DNA from: Haplosporangium gracile
Taxonomy: Eukaryota; Mortierellomycota; Mortierellomycetes; Mortierellales; Mortierellaceae
Length of the DNA stretch: 64,000 nt
NCBI GenBank assembly: GCA_015499985.1
Contig: JAAAUF010000075.1
Coordinates: 3,737-67,736 of the forward strand
Direction of reading: 5' to 3'
Positions 46,790 through 58,153 of the stretch are shown one piece after another. Each line of letters starts with the position of its first letter. The stretch's first letter is position 1. A model generated the notes under the pieces. It was not told where the DNA came from. It saw only the letters and a list, made by a program, of their open reading frames with translations, and made no database searches. A program made the translations under genes and the position numbers.

Positions 46790-48546
46790 CTAGCAGACTC
46801 CGGTGCTGTCCCAGCAGTAGCGCGTTCTTTCGCCTTCTACAGAGTAGGCGTCCAAGGCAGCCATGTCCTAACAGTCAGTCAGTCAATGATTGCAAGTTAG
46901 AGCTTGAACAGCTAAATCCGCGCGAAGAATAAGACCAGTGAGAGGGCAGGATGGGAGAAGGTTTACCTGGGCGTCAATCGCGAAAGAAAAGAGGTCAATG
47001 TTGTTACGGATTCGTTCAGGATGAGTGGATTTGGGGATGACGACGGCGCCATGTTGAAGACCCCAGCGGAGCAAAATCTGAGCGGCGCGTCTTGGATACT
47101 CCTCCTCCTCTGATAATCGTGAAGTTGAAGTAACGTGTGCAAAGTACTTGCGGATTAAACCTGGCATGACGTCGAGTGCTCCGGGGAGCGGAGCGGTATT
47201 GTAGTTGGAGTCTATTGCGGGTGGGGGTGGAGGTGTCAAAGAAACGAGCCGCGATTCGCCAAGACTGGAGTATGCCTGAACTTGGATCCTGTGGTGCTGA
47301 CAGTAGTCGACCAGTTGCTTTTGGAACAGGCGTGGATGCATTTCGAATTGGTGGACGTGTGGGATTACCATGGTCCGTGCGAGTGGTGCCACCGCTGCTG
47401 CTGCTGTGATAGAGTCTTGGATGGAGGGATGGTGTGGGGCATGACTGTTGTGGGGTCGTTCGACAAGTTGTGCGAGGTGGGCGAGAGTGTAGTTGCTGAC
47501 GCCGATGGCACGGAGTTTCTTGGCGTGATAGAGGTCCTCGAGTGCGCGCCAGCTTTCCATCCTATTGATCGCGTTCTGCGGATCTGGGAGCTTTAATTTT
47601 GCGGTGCTGATAGAAGACATTGGACAGACGTGGGAAGGAAGGATGTTAGAGTTGGATCTACGTTGTACGGTTTATCATGTTCAGACATAGCCAGGATTGT
47701 AGATATTTTATAGGTTGTGCTTTTCTTACCCTGGCCAATGAATCAGATAGAGATCAATGTAGTCCACCTGGAGGTTACGGAGCGAATCCGTGACAGCTAG
47801 TGTACACGGAGTTGTAAAGAAAGTGTGTTATCAAAAGGATGTCCGTCCTCAGAAGAGTTTGTTATACCGCGCTTTCGTCTCGAGAAATGCGATTCTTTGT
47901 TCACCTACCTTGATAACATGCATCATAACCTTGATCCTTAGGAGCTGTAGGAAAGAGATTTATTTAGAGCGACAATTTATCATGCTCCGTTAGTTATTTG
48001 CTACTAATTCAATGACGACACCATGAAATGACACATTTTTAGCAGAGACAAGTAAGTTTACTTACCGAGTTTGCTAGTCAGAAAGATATCTTGACGAGTC
48101 AGTCCAGGAACCAGGTTTTGTTCAAAGATGCGCTTGAGACTGTTGCCGATTGCGGCCTCGTTCTTGTAGACTGTCGCGGTATCTGTGGAAGCATGAAATA
48201 TTGGACGATGATATGCAGTGTGTCTGTGAGATATTAAGCGCGGCTGTTGAAAATTCTGATACCAGTTGAGCAAAATACATGTCTGTTTGTTTTTACCGAT
48301 TAGTCGATATCCTGACCGGAGTGCTTCAAGGACACAGGTGTCGAGTGTTGTTTGGTCCTGAACCCTGTATGTTCCCACTAAAGTTTGTTTTGTGATAAAG
48401 GAAAGTGAGTGCTCGAGTTAAGATACAAGGATAAAAGTTGCAAGAAGGAGGGATTTGTTTGTTTGTCGTGTATGTGAGGAGCACATACACCCGACAGAGG
48501 GCATTTGGATGCCGTTGGAGAGAGCGTAGATCCTTGGAACAGCCAT
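46790..48546 (-). CDS. aldo-keto reductase
   Basis: Seven minus-strand exons join in frame: 48546-48489, 48377-48297, 48182-48066, 47944-47909, 47796-47730, 47606-46967 and 46867-46790, giving 358 aa. An ATG nine bases earlier (48555) is possible, but the second has the better context. The catalytic tetrad Asp-Tyr-Lys-His is present: DTATVY (D restored over an intron), LTSKL and LIHWP. The cofactor end motif VIPKSTHPERIRNN is complete. The enzyme should reduce aldehydes or ketones with NADPH; the substrate is not known. The protein has an extra His/Ala-rich insertion (about residues 180-215) and ends in a short separate exon, ...YCWDSTGVC. It is divergent from ECO1 with 183 bp between the starts. 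Confidence 0.9.
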
Positions 48547-48729
48547 TCTGAGCATGCGCGCGGTGGAATTTGCTTTGGGGGTTGTAGAAGTTGGGAAGAA
48601 ATGAGAAAGTGGAGAAAGAGCTCAAGAGAGGTCACAAATAGTGGCGTTTTTGTCTGTCCACCTCTCCCTCCCTTGTGCCTTCCCCGTATCCCTTTTGTTT
48701 TGTTTTTGATCACGTCCCGTCGTGTGCAA
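48547..48729. promoter_or_regulatory. 183-bp divergent promoter region (AKR / ECO1)
   Basis: Both genes start outward from this short stretch, so it must hold both promoters, or their transcripts overlap. It has a purine-rich half on the AKR side and a CT-rich half on the ECO1 side. No clear TATA box is seen. Confidence 0.5.
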
Positions 48730-51043
48730 ATGAACACGCCTGCATCGTCCTCGACTGCCAGCTCTGGCTCTGATGTCACCTCCAGTCCCGGACCAGACAC
48801 TCCCAAAAGGTTAATCGTCCTTTTTATTATTCGGATTTCTTTCTTCACACATTCACCGTTGCTAACATTCAACCCTCTTGCCTGCTTTTAGAGAGTACAA
48901 GTTTCACGCGGCTATCAGGAAAACTTATGGAAGGACTAGGCCCGCAGAACAGAGGTCATCCTCTCCGGACCCATGGTCCAGTCAACTTTCCTTTTCGCCC
49001 TCCAGCAGTACCAACACCAGCCCTGTCCATCAACGTCGATCGCGGTTATCAGGATCATTTGGGGAGCTAGCCTTTTCATCTGAGGCTTGGATGACCCCGA
49101 CTCGAGGTACTCGTAGTCTGATTGATGAGTTGAACCGCGCTAAACTGGACCTTGACAGCGGCGGCGATGACAGTGATGAGGATAAGGAGGAGGGTTCACA
49201 GGAGCTGGATAATGTCTTTAAGGTGCGAAAAGGCTCGACCACCACTACGCCCAGTCGGAAACGGCCACAGGAGAATGACGAGGAGGAAGGTGTGAACGGA
49301 GAGGAGATGAGCAACGGAGAGGAGATGAGCGACGGTGACGGTGAGGGTTTTACAGGGTTTGTCAAGGCTAGTCAGCAGACGACCCCTTTGAGGCAGCGGA
49401 AACGGCAGCTTCTCAATTTGGATAGCTTCTCTCCTGTCAGGAGATCTCCTCGAACTGTTCAGGGACGGGACAAGTTGGATTTTCAAGGCAACAAGGACGT
49501 TTTGACTCCAAGGTCAACTTCGCCCTCACCGCCAGCATCGCCTACTAGGAGGTCCACCAGGACGAGCGTTGTTTTTCCTTTCTTGGTCACATCCGCCAGC
49601 CCAGCGTTCACAACAACAACAACATTATTCACAAAAACAACCTTGAATTCGAGCATCAAGGGCGACACAAAGAAACCGGACCAGCAAGCTACAATCTCAT
49701 CGTTCTTCGCCACCAAAGCAGGAGCGGGAACGGGAATCTTGAAAGGAAAGACTGGATCGGTCAGCAGTCAAAAACCTACTGGTCGTGATGCTATGTCCAC
49801 TACCACCGCAGATGCAGGAGACAAAGACCAGCAAGTGACGAAAAGGATGGCTTCAGGACCCAGTACGCCGCACGAGACACCCAAGAAGCTGGAGCAACTC
49901 TTTTTGGCATTTTCAAAGGATCGGACCAAATCCAACGCGGCCAGTACGACATCTGCGTCAAAGCAACGGCCCGTCACACCAACACGTCGGCCCAACCAGC
50001 TGCAACGGGAGGATGACAAATTGAAACGTTACCATTGTCCAAAGTGTGGGATGCCCTATGTTCGAGGCCAGCCTGAAGACGAACAGATTCATGACCGGTA
50101 CCATCGAGCCGTGCTGGGCGGGATCGATTATCCTGGTTATAAGAATGAAGTCGTTGTTGCGCGATTTAGGGATCAGGAAGTCGAGTCGATTGTTGCTTCT
50201 ACTGGGCGCAGTGGTGGCACTGCCAAGGGCGACTCGGTACCAACGTCTTTGTCGTCGTCGTCATCGTCGTCGTCGCTGTGGGGAGAAGCGTCAAGCTCAC
50301 GGATCGTTATGGTTCCGATGTCGGATGCTGGTCGTACCTTATCTGTCTCTGCCAACGGATCTAACTTTGAAAAGAAGAAGGTAAGAGTTCTCCATGGCCA
50401 ACTTAATGTATAGGTATCGTTCATATGCTAATCTGTTATCTCCAAATATAAACGAACTGTAATTACTCGCCCCATGTAGGTCAAGGAGGTGCTGGAGGTT
50501 GTGAACAAGGAGTTGGGTTCTGTGGAATTTGACCCGGAACAGTTGGACTCTTGCAAGGTGTTTCTGTATATTTCTGGCAAGAAGAAAGTCGTGGGTTGTG
50601 TCATTGCTGAACGAATCAAGGAGGGGTTTGAGATTATGACACTGATGACTGGGTCAGGATCAAAAGAAGTACCCTTGGACTCCAAGATCAACAGCGCCGC
50701 ATCTACGTCTACAACTTTATCGTCTGATTCTTCATCCTCAGGCAACACTCCAATGGAAACAAACTTGCAGGTGCAGCAGTTGGACCAGGATCGAGGGGGA
50801 GCGGCAATCTTTTGTAGCAAGGTGCCTAAGCCGGCGATCTGTGGGATCAGTCGAATCTGGGTCTCATCACAGCACCGTCGTCAAAAGATTGCGAGTCGGA
50901 TGTTGGACGCGGTTCGAGAACGGTTTATCTATGCCTGCAAGCTGGAGACCAAGGACCTGGCATTTTCGCAGCCCACAGGCGATGGCAAGGCACTTGCGCA
51001 GCAGTACCTTGGCACTGATCGATTCTTGGTCTATGTCGAATAG
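48730..51043 (+). CDS. ECO1: Eco1/ESCO cohesin acetyltransferase
   Basis: Three exons, 48730-48809, 48892-50380 and 50480-51043, join in frame to give 710 aa. The enzyme acetylates the cohesin subunit Smc3 to lock sister chromatids together in S phase. A C2H2-type zinc finger (CPKCGMPY...IHDRYH, about residues 409-430) and the C-terminal acetyltransferase core (ICGISRIWVS, HRRQKIASRML, FSQPTGDGKALAQQYLG, end FLVYVE) show the family. The 400 residues in front are disordered, rich in Ser, Thr and Pro with basic clusters. They include QATISSFFATK, a PIP-box-like motif that would bind PCNA, as Eco1 is known to do. The N-terminus is much longer than in yeast Eco1 and more like animal ESCO proteins. 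Confidence 0.92.
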
Positions 51044-51557
51044 GACCCTTCTGATAGATACTTTCTTGCCAGTGCTTCGTGATTCTTGGCCCCTTCCCTT
51101 TTTTGGCCGGCGCCTTTTAGTGTTTTGTATGCACGTCCTTTTTTTTTTTTCTTTTCTTCTTTCTTGTTTGTACATTTTGCATCACTCCCAACCTCCCTTG
51201 TATCTATAATTGTCTTTTGCCCCTCCAGTTTGTTCTTTCGTTAGACACTCTACTCTTCCCATATCATACCCATGCACCTGATGAAAAAAAATTGCTCAGG
51301 ATCAATTCCTTGTTTCTTTTTCCTAAACGATGGTTATCTGCAAGACTGAATGAAAAATGCTGATGGATTGGTTTATTTTATCTGATGGTTAGAATACAAG
51401 GATGCAGAATGTGAGTGAAAGGGGGAAAAAAAAGGTGGAGAGGAGAGTGTGTGCAAGAGTGAAATGACTATACATGGTGTGTGTGTGTGTGTGTGTGTGT
51501 GTGTTGAATTGCTTGGTAGGTCGAGGTAAAGGCGCGTGCGCGTGTGAGTGTGTTTTC
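51044..51557. other. intergenic region between convergent genes
   Basis: 3' flanks of ECO1 and the O-fucosyltransferase-like gene. A (GT)n run of about 13 units lies at 51478-51504. No gene is seen. Confidence 0.55.
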
Positions 51558-53444
51558 CTACGTGACAAAGAGTGTCTGACCACGATACCAAGTCTCGGCA
51601 CGTTTGCTTGCGGTTCTGAAGTACGTCGAATACTCGACCCCGACCAGCAACGACGCCCTTGACAAAAGTGCGCCGTCGATCAAAATCGGTCCATACCGAC
51701 CAAATTTTTCGAGCGTCCCCAGTTTCGCGTGGTCGACGCGGATCCAGTTCTGGGCATCGGCTTTTGCGAGCTCCTTGGGGTCGTGTTCGTTTGTCAGGAC
51801 TAGGACCGGGAGTTTCTTGGTCAGAGTGGTGGTTGAAGTGGTGGTGGAGGTGGGGGAAGTGTTGAGAAGGGAGATGACGTGTTCGGTTGAGGGATAGCAC
51901 CGGTTCCAGCCGTTGGGATCTGCGGGTGATGTGATTCCGAGGCAGTGACGGTAAAAGTCGCCTCTCCGCAGATGCAGTCCCACAAACGGTTGCACTGGCT
52001 TCTGCTGCTGCTGAAAAGTCGCCTCTGCGTGCTCCTGTTCCTGATCCTGATCCTTAGGCAAGAGCTCCTCCAAGACTTCATCAACAAATCCTTGGACTCG
52101 CTCAGTATACTGAAAGAACTGGCCAAACTCTGTCCAAATCCTGTTATTACCGCCTGGCAACAGCCTATAAACGTGACCTAGACACAAGATCTCTTCCTGA
52201 GCGTACTGGGGTTGCTGATACCGTTCAATGACTTTATCCATTCTCCACCTTGACCAGATCGAACCGTTATCCCGACGAGGATCCAGGAAGGGGGTTGGGG
52301 TTAAAGAAGGGTCGATGTTGTAGCGTTGCATGAATCGACGGCCTGTCATGTCGATTCGGCGGTCGGTCCCGTAGCCGGCTTCGCTGAAGCATTTCTGGAC
52401 TGTGGGGAAGCGGATCGGTCGGACAATTGTTTTCCTGGTAGTTGACTTGGACGTGATGATGGTTGGTACCATGAAGGGTTGGTTTGATTCCGGTTCCTGA
52501 GATCCTGCTTTGGTCGATAGTGCTGCTGAGGACGATGACTTGGAGACGACGGGGTTGCTCTGCTGAACAAGGGACTCAAACTGAATCCATCGCTTCCTGC
52601 GAGTCTTTCTCATCTTCTTCTTCTCCTGATTCTTCTGCTCAGTTTCCGCATCAGCAGTACCACTACCAGTGCTATCAGCGCGAGGATTTCTAGGCTCCGC
52701 TAAGTCCTCCGACCGCTTCTTCAACATCGTTGCCATTTTCAGGTTCCTCTTCCGCAACCGAACCTCCTCCCGGACCTTTGTGATAGCAGCATCGACCGGC
52801 GCGGGGACAGTCGACTGGTCCACAATCCCTCTCCGCTCCAAAAAGCTATCCAACTCCTCGATCTTCACCCCGGTCCTATGCGCATATTCGTTCAAATCGA
52901 AAAACTCTGACCACTTTGTTGTTGCGGGTTCCTGCTGTTGTTGTTGTTCTCCAGAAGGTTCGACGTGGACGTTTGGGCTCAGGTTGGGGATGAGTAAGGT
53001 CCGATTCAAAGCCTTGGCGATCAGGGATCCGTGCCAGATTGAGATTAGTTGGTTGGTGACTCCTGCATAAGGGATGTACATCAGGTACCGTTCCTCCTCC
53101 TCTTCCCGATTGTTGATAGATACGGCGGCATGGCTCTCTTGGGAGGCTTGTCCAAGAGGAGTGGGTACGATAGGGATGACGGGGGATTTGACTTGACGAG
53201 TGACTTTTGTAGGGGCTGGACGACCTCCTTGCTTCTTTGCAACGTTTTCGACAGATGCTGGCGTAGAAGAAGAAGAAAATTCACAGGATGCGTCGTTGCT
53301 GAGGTGGTGTGTCCTGAGAGAAGAAGGACGACGTGGGGTGTAGTAACTGTGTTGAGAAGTTGAGGTGGTGGAGATGAGGATGAAGGTGAAGAGGAAGAGG
53401 CAGCCGATGAGCAGGGCTGTCAGCGACTTTATTGGCCTCAGCAT
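51558..53444 (-). CDS. O-fucosyltransferase-like type II membrane protein
   Basis: Single-exon gene of 628 aa from ATG 53444. A longer frame continues upstream to 54194, but that part is Leu/Ser low-complexity from GA repeats and is excluded. Residues about 8-24 (LTALLIGCLFLFTFILI) form a signal anchor of the Golgi/ER type II kind. The fold signs are YIPYAGVTNQLISIWHGSLIAKAL, with the P-x-G-x-x-NQ theme of the GDP-fucose O-fucosyltransferase family, and GLHLRRGDF (about residue 490), the conserved HxRRGDF nucleotide-sugar site. Between them lie long Gln, Lys/Arg and Ser-rich stretches (about 170-370) unusual for a compact enzyme. Donor and acceptor are inferred from family only. Confidence 0.82.
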   Translation of the reverse strand: MLRPIKSLTALLIGCLFLFTFILISTTSTSQHSYYTPRRPSSLRTHHLSNDASCEFSSSSTPASVENVAKKQGGRPAPTKVTRQVKSPVIPIVPTPLGQASQESHAAVSINNREEEEERYLMYIPYAGVTNQLISIWHGSLIAKALNRTLLIPNLSPNVHVEPSGEQQQQQEPATTKWSEFFDLNEYAHRTGVKIEELDSFLERRGIVDQSTVPAPVDAAITKVREEVRLRKRNLKMATMLKKRSEDLAEPRNPRADSTGSGTADAETEQKNQEKKKMRKTRRKRWIQFESLVQQSNPVVSKSSSSAALSTKAGSQEPESNQPFMVPTIITSKSTTRKTIVRPIRFPTVQKCFSEAGYGTDRRIDMTGRRFMQRYNIDPSLTPTPFLDPRRDNGSIWSRWRMDKVIERYQQPQYAQEEILCLGHVYRLLPGGNNRIWTEFGQFFQYTERVQGFVDEVLEELLPKDQDQEQEHAEATFQQQQKPVQPFVGLHLRRGDFYRHCLGITSPADPNGWNRCYPSTEHVISLLNTSPTSTTTSTTTLTKKLPVLVLTNEHDPKELAKADAQNWIRVDHAKLGTLEKFGRYGPILIDGALLSRASLLVGVEYSTYFRTASKRAETWYRGQTLFVT

Positions 53445-56051
53445 TCCAACGTGGTTTGGTGTGGGATTTGTTGTCTTGGTCTGTTGTGTGTTGGTTTTAG
53501 GATGAAGGGAGGTGGAGTGGATATAAAAGAAGAAATGAAGGCAAAAGCGATGACAAATATGTTTAGGCTGATGCGGAAGGTGCAGGGAGAAAAGGATGAT
53601 AGGGAAAAGTGGAGTGTGTTGAAAGAAGGGAAGTGGGAAGTGGGAGGTGAAGTTGGAGTTGGAGGGCGATGTGAGCGGGCAAAGTAATCTGATCGTGTGA
53701 AGATTATGACCAGATTCAGGTACGATCGGCTGGGTAACACTGCAGGTGAAAAATTTTGGTGTGTAGAAGAAAGAATGCAGAGAAAGAGATTCACAACGAA
53801 TGGAGAGGAGAGGAGAGGAGAGGAGAGGAGAGGAGAGGAGAGGAGAGAGAGGAGAGAGAGGAGAGAAGAGAGAGGAGAGAAGAGAGAGTGGAACGAAGGC
53901 AAAAAGGAAGAGGAAGGGGAAAGGCAAGAAAAAAAAAGAAGAGAGAAGACTTTTTCGACTGATTAACTGGGAATGAAATGTTAGCGTCAATTCCATGGCA
54001 CAACAACGACAATAACAAGTAAGTAAGTACATAGCTACTCTTTGGGCTGCGCTGTCAGTCGGCAAACAGCCATGATCTCTCTTATCCCCCAAACCATCAA
54101 TGCTAAAGGAGGATGCCTTTCTGCTTTCTGCGAAGGAGAAAAAGAAAATCCAGGCCCCGCTCACTCTCTCTCCTCCTCTTTTGTCATCGATCATTCACAC
54201 TTTTTTCTGTGGGCAATGTATGGACATGTGGCGTGCGTGCCTGAGTTTTTGTTGTCCTCTCACACTCCTTCCACTCGACTGAGTTTCTTAGTCAAAGAAA
54301 AAAAGAAATTCGTTTTGCCATTCGCCGATCCTCTCCGCTCAAGGGGTTTGCTTCATGGATCTTGATGCCCCTTTGTGCTCACTCCGTTAGCGCCTTTTTT
54401 TTTATTTTTTTTTTTATTTTCGCCCCTTCCCCCATTTTCGATAGATTTTTTTTTCAAGAGTGTGTATCAACAACGTCGAAACATGGCCATTCAAGGAGCA
54501 CCGATAACCCTCACTTACTCGTGGCATCGAACTCAACCAAATCTGGATCGTTTTTTTTTGTTAGACTCAATTGCATGCTCACCACTAGGGTTCAGAATGC
54601 AGCAGAATGAAGGCTGCATGAGCATATGCGCACATGCGCACAGGCAAGGAAGAAGAGCAACCCTACTCTAGAACATGATAGAGAAAGAGGAAGTGGGGAT
54701 GAATTGTGTGGATAAACTTCCACCGACCGGCTCAACCTCTACCCAAACGAAAGGCGGGGCGGGAAAGCAAAATGTACACTTGGTAAAAGACGCCATCATC
54801 TATCTTTCATCCCTCGATAGACACGCACCTTGTTTCCCATTTTCACTATCGTAGTCTATGGCGCGATTCTACGACAACTTGACGCGTTCCTTCTCCTCAC
54901 ACTTCCCCTACTTTTCAACACACAAACACAAAGGACAAAGGACAGCATATACACTAACAAGCACGATGCGCCGATCGACAGCGTGTCTGTACAAGTGTTA
55001 TCTTTGTAAGTTGTTTATCCATAAAGAAGATTTCGTCTTCATCTCTTTTTTTTTTTTTTCGCTTCATCGTGTTTGTGCTTCATGTCAACCTTTTAGCCCC
55101 TACTCTCGACTTGCTTCAATTGGATTGTAGCCAATGGAGGATAATAATGAGGATCCCGGAAAACAAGTTTTGCCAATTTAGCCCGTTCAAAGGTGGCAGG
55201 GCAGATAAGTAATCTTTTTCTCCAGATCGTGAGGTCAGGCAAAAGTCATATAAATATCGAGGATACTCTTATCGAATCTTGGTCGTTAGCAAGACGCGTT
55301 CACTACGATTGTAAGAGGATACACTGCCATGTGCTCTGTGCTCTATGCTCAAACGCTCAGGTGCAGCCAACGCATAGCTTGCTGCCTCCTTATTGCTTGT
55401 CAGCTTTGCCTAGCAAAATGCTCGATAGTATCCCTTACCGCGCATTCTTCCTTCTGACCTTGTACTGGAACCATATCTCTCCTGATAATCTCTCACCTTA
55501 ACCCTGTCCCACTTTTTAACTGTTGCTCAAGTTAGCCAACTCCCACTCCGCCCGTTGTGTGTTCCTATTCCATGATTCCATAGTCAAGGAAACCATGCGC
55601 TGTGCTCAGTCCGCATCTGTCAAAAGTTGATTGTCAGCTATCATTTGTGTTTTTTATTTTTTATTTTTTTTTTCTTAAGTTTGTGAGGGAAGGAAGGAGT
55701 ATTTTTGATAAGAAAAAAAAGAGTACCAGCAAACTGTGCTGTTATCCCGTCAAATGCCATATTGCTTTTTTGATTCACCTTTGTTATTGTTGTTGTTACG
55801 CTTATGTTTTGTATCCGTATGTGTAAGAGTGTGGAGGTAGTGTACAAGTAGATTCGGGGGAAAATAAAAGAGACAAGAAGGGTTCATACTAGCACGGAGT
55901 ACGGAGCAAAAGTAGCGAAAAGATTGTAACACATACTCTATTCTCTGCCCCAAGTGTGTCGAGGGAATGAAGAAAAGAGTGTATCGCCGCCTAAAAGTCC
56001 CATAATCCTTGTTCCGTTTTGTCTGCGCGCGCTGCCGATGGACCGATATTT
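53445..56051. other. 2.6-kb region without a recognised gene
   Basis: No gene is supported. The stretch includes a GA/GGAGA repeat tract at about 53802-53890, T-runs near 54395, 54450, 55045 and 55665, and A/T-rich DNA between. Short ORFs show no family motif and low-complexity composition. Confidence 0.5.
53802..53890 (+). repeat. (GAGGA)n-type purine tract
   Basis: Eight or so GAGGA/GGAGA units followed by degenerate GAGAGAG(A)GGAGA units make an almost pure purine strand of about 90 bases. It lies 360 bp upstream of the O-fucosyltransferase-like start. Such tracts can form triplex DNA and vary in length. Confidence 0.8.
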
Positions 56052-57772
56052 TTAATAGTGGTAGTAGTCCTTGCTGAAGCTAGGGTCCTGAATAAAGGCA
56101 GCCAACACTTTGCTTCCAGTCTGCAACAGAGGGTGTCCAGCAACACTATCAACGATACAATGACAATAAAAAGTTTTTGGTCAGATGCCATGATACTCCA
56201 TGAAAGAGTTACTATCTATCGTCCCTGTGCATGAGGAAAATAAAGTACGATTGCATCATAGTGAAAATCCTCGCTGTAACGAAAACTGCCACTTGCATGG
56301 CATCGCTTTCCCCCTGAATGATCACGTCTCGTGGACTTACATCTGAAGGAAACGCTCCAATCCCTCGCGACGCTGCTCAATGACCTCATCTGTGAAGCGG
56401 TTGGTGAAGACCTTTCCAGGAAGTGGAGGGATGTTGACTCTGGACGACTCTCTCTCCAACACATCCCTGAACCACTCAAAATCAGAGTAACGGCGGCGAA
56501 CAGTCGAAGACTTCAACTTGAAGGCAGGGATATTGGTCTATTGCACAAGGAACCATAATGCCAAGTTTCAAGTATCCAGGACATATGAGAAAAAAGGCCA
56601 TTAAATGAGGGTGTGAGTTAAGTGTCATATTATAACTGTCACCTAGTTTTCATCTCTTTTTGCTGTGTTTTCACAGGACTGACGCACTGGTTTAAATTGT
56701 AGTTTTCTTTTTTAATACTGCGGGTATCGTTCTTTTTTTCCTGTGTTCCTGTATGGCCGGTACTGTCGTGTATTTTCTTTTTTGTTACTGCAAGTAGCTC
56801 TGTTGATCGTCATCAATTGAAAAACACGGATGTTCACTCCGATAGGTAAACAGATAGTCAAGCTACATCGGCGAGACAGAGGAAAAGCGAGCGAGCACGA
56901 CAGAGAAAAAGAAATAAACGGAGAAAAGAAAAGAAGGAGAAAGGGAAGGGGGCGTGGGAGGACATATGATCATGAGGGTGCAAAATGTACTTACTCGGCA
57001 AACAATCTCATAATCAGTGAACATCTTGCGGGCGACACCTGGCGTACAAATAGAAGTTATCAAGCGTAATGGCAAACAGCGGAAGTGATAAAAAAAAAGG
57101 AGGTCAGCCGAACGAAAAAAAAATAAGCATCGAAGTTCATCCTTGCTTGTTTGTTCTAAAGAAGAAGTCGAGCCAAACGAACGAGCGAGAAAGAGTCTAC
57201 TAAAACACACCCTGCCGAGCACAAAAAAAAAAAAGTTTCCTTCTTTTCACGCCGAACGCCGGGAGTTGTTTGCTGTTCATTTCTCATCCTATCTTTCTCA
57301 CTCGTCTTATAATTGTTGTCGCTTGCGCCAAGAAAGAGAAAATAAACAAGGGTGGCCTTCCTAGTGGGGCGGTTGAAATGAGATGGAGAAAAAGTCCATG
57401 GGTCGATTTTTGCTTGGTGTTGTTGCGTTCTCCCTTACCATGGTTCTGAGGATTCCTGACCTCAATTTCCAAGAAGTTCTCGGGCTCGCCGTAGATATCA
57501 TCGAGAGTCTGGGGTTTGGACTGACTATTAAGTTATATCATAGGCAAGCGAGAACTGTGCGTTAACCGACTGACAGGAGGTTGGTCATAAGTTGAATAAG
57601 TTGGCAGGTGAATGGCGTTGGAGCGGATGTGAGTGAGTGAGTGAGTGAGTGAGTGAGTGAGTGAGTGAGTGAGTGAGTGAGTGAGCCTATATGAAGAGTG
57701 AAAAGAGAAGAATACTTACAGACGAGAGTGCTCGTCAAAGGCGCGGTGCTGTACAGAGTTGGGCGAGTTCAT
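56052..57772 (-). CDS. SNX3: sorting nexin Snx3/Grd19
   Basis: Five minus-strand exons join in frame: 57772-57720, 57524-57439, 57038-56995, 56537-56341 and 56145-56052, giving 157 aa (human SNX3 is 162). It is a PX-domain-only protein that binds PI3P on early endosomes and works with retromer to bring cargo back to the Golgi. Family blocks are exact: [26 protein letters not shown], the PI3P site RRRYSDFEW (75-83), PPLPGK (98-103) and [18 protein letters not shown]. The start is a short exon [17 protein letters not shown]. Introns 1, 3 and 4 all end in AATAG or ATAG acceptors. Confidence 0.95.
57629..57685 (+). repeat. (GTGA)n microsatellite in SNX3 intron 1
   Basis: About 14 uninterrupted GTGA units lie inside the first intron of SNX3, about 35 nt from its 5' splice site. 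It should be a variable marker. Confidence 0.9.
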
Positions 57773-58153
57773 GATGTCAGTGAAGGAGTAAATGTGAGTA
57801 AGTGAAAAGGAAAAGGGGTCTGTCAGAGTGTTCTATGGCGGCGGGTGAACAAAAAGAAAAAAAACAAAAGGAAAAGGAAAAGGAAAAGAAAAAGGAAAAA
57901 AGAACAATAAAAGTCGACGACCTTCCACCCAGTTTAGGGCTGTATATCTCCCTTCGCTGCCTACTTGTGTGTCGCCACTGTCCCTTCCCTTTCCCTTCCC
58001 TTTCCCTGCCCTTTCCCTTCACTTCCCAGCCCGCGTGCGCAAATCTTGCTTTCCCTTTCTTGATCTAAGCCACGCACCCGTCCAACACACACCCTACATT
58101 CGATTTTTTTTTTTCTTTCTGTTGTTTGTTCACTCACCGAAGAAAAAAGTTGC
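57773..58153. promoter_or_regulatory. divergent promoter region (SNX3 / TRM1)
   Basis: SNX3 reads left and TRM1 reads right from this 381-bp stretch. It is strongly asymmetric: A/G-rich (AAAAGGAAAAGG runs) at 57850-57900, then CCCTTTCCCTT runs at 57980-58022. A T-run and CTTTCTG follow at about 58105-58120, just before the TRM1 transcript would start. Confidence 0.5.

Noticed and set aside
53445..54194. N-terminal 250-residue extension of the O-fucosyltransferase-like frame
   Set aside because: It is Leu/Ser/Phe/Pro low-complexity from a GA-repeat tract. ATG 53444 begins a clean signal anchor, as expected for type II enzymes.
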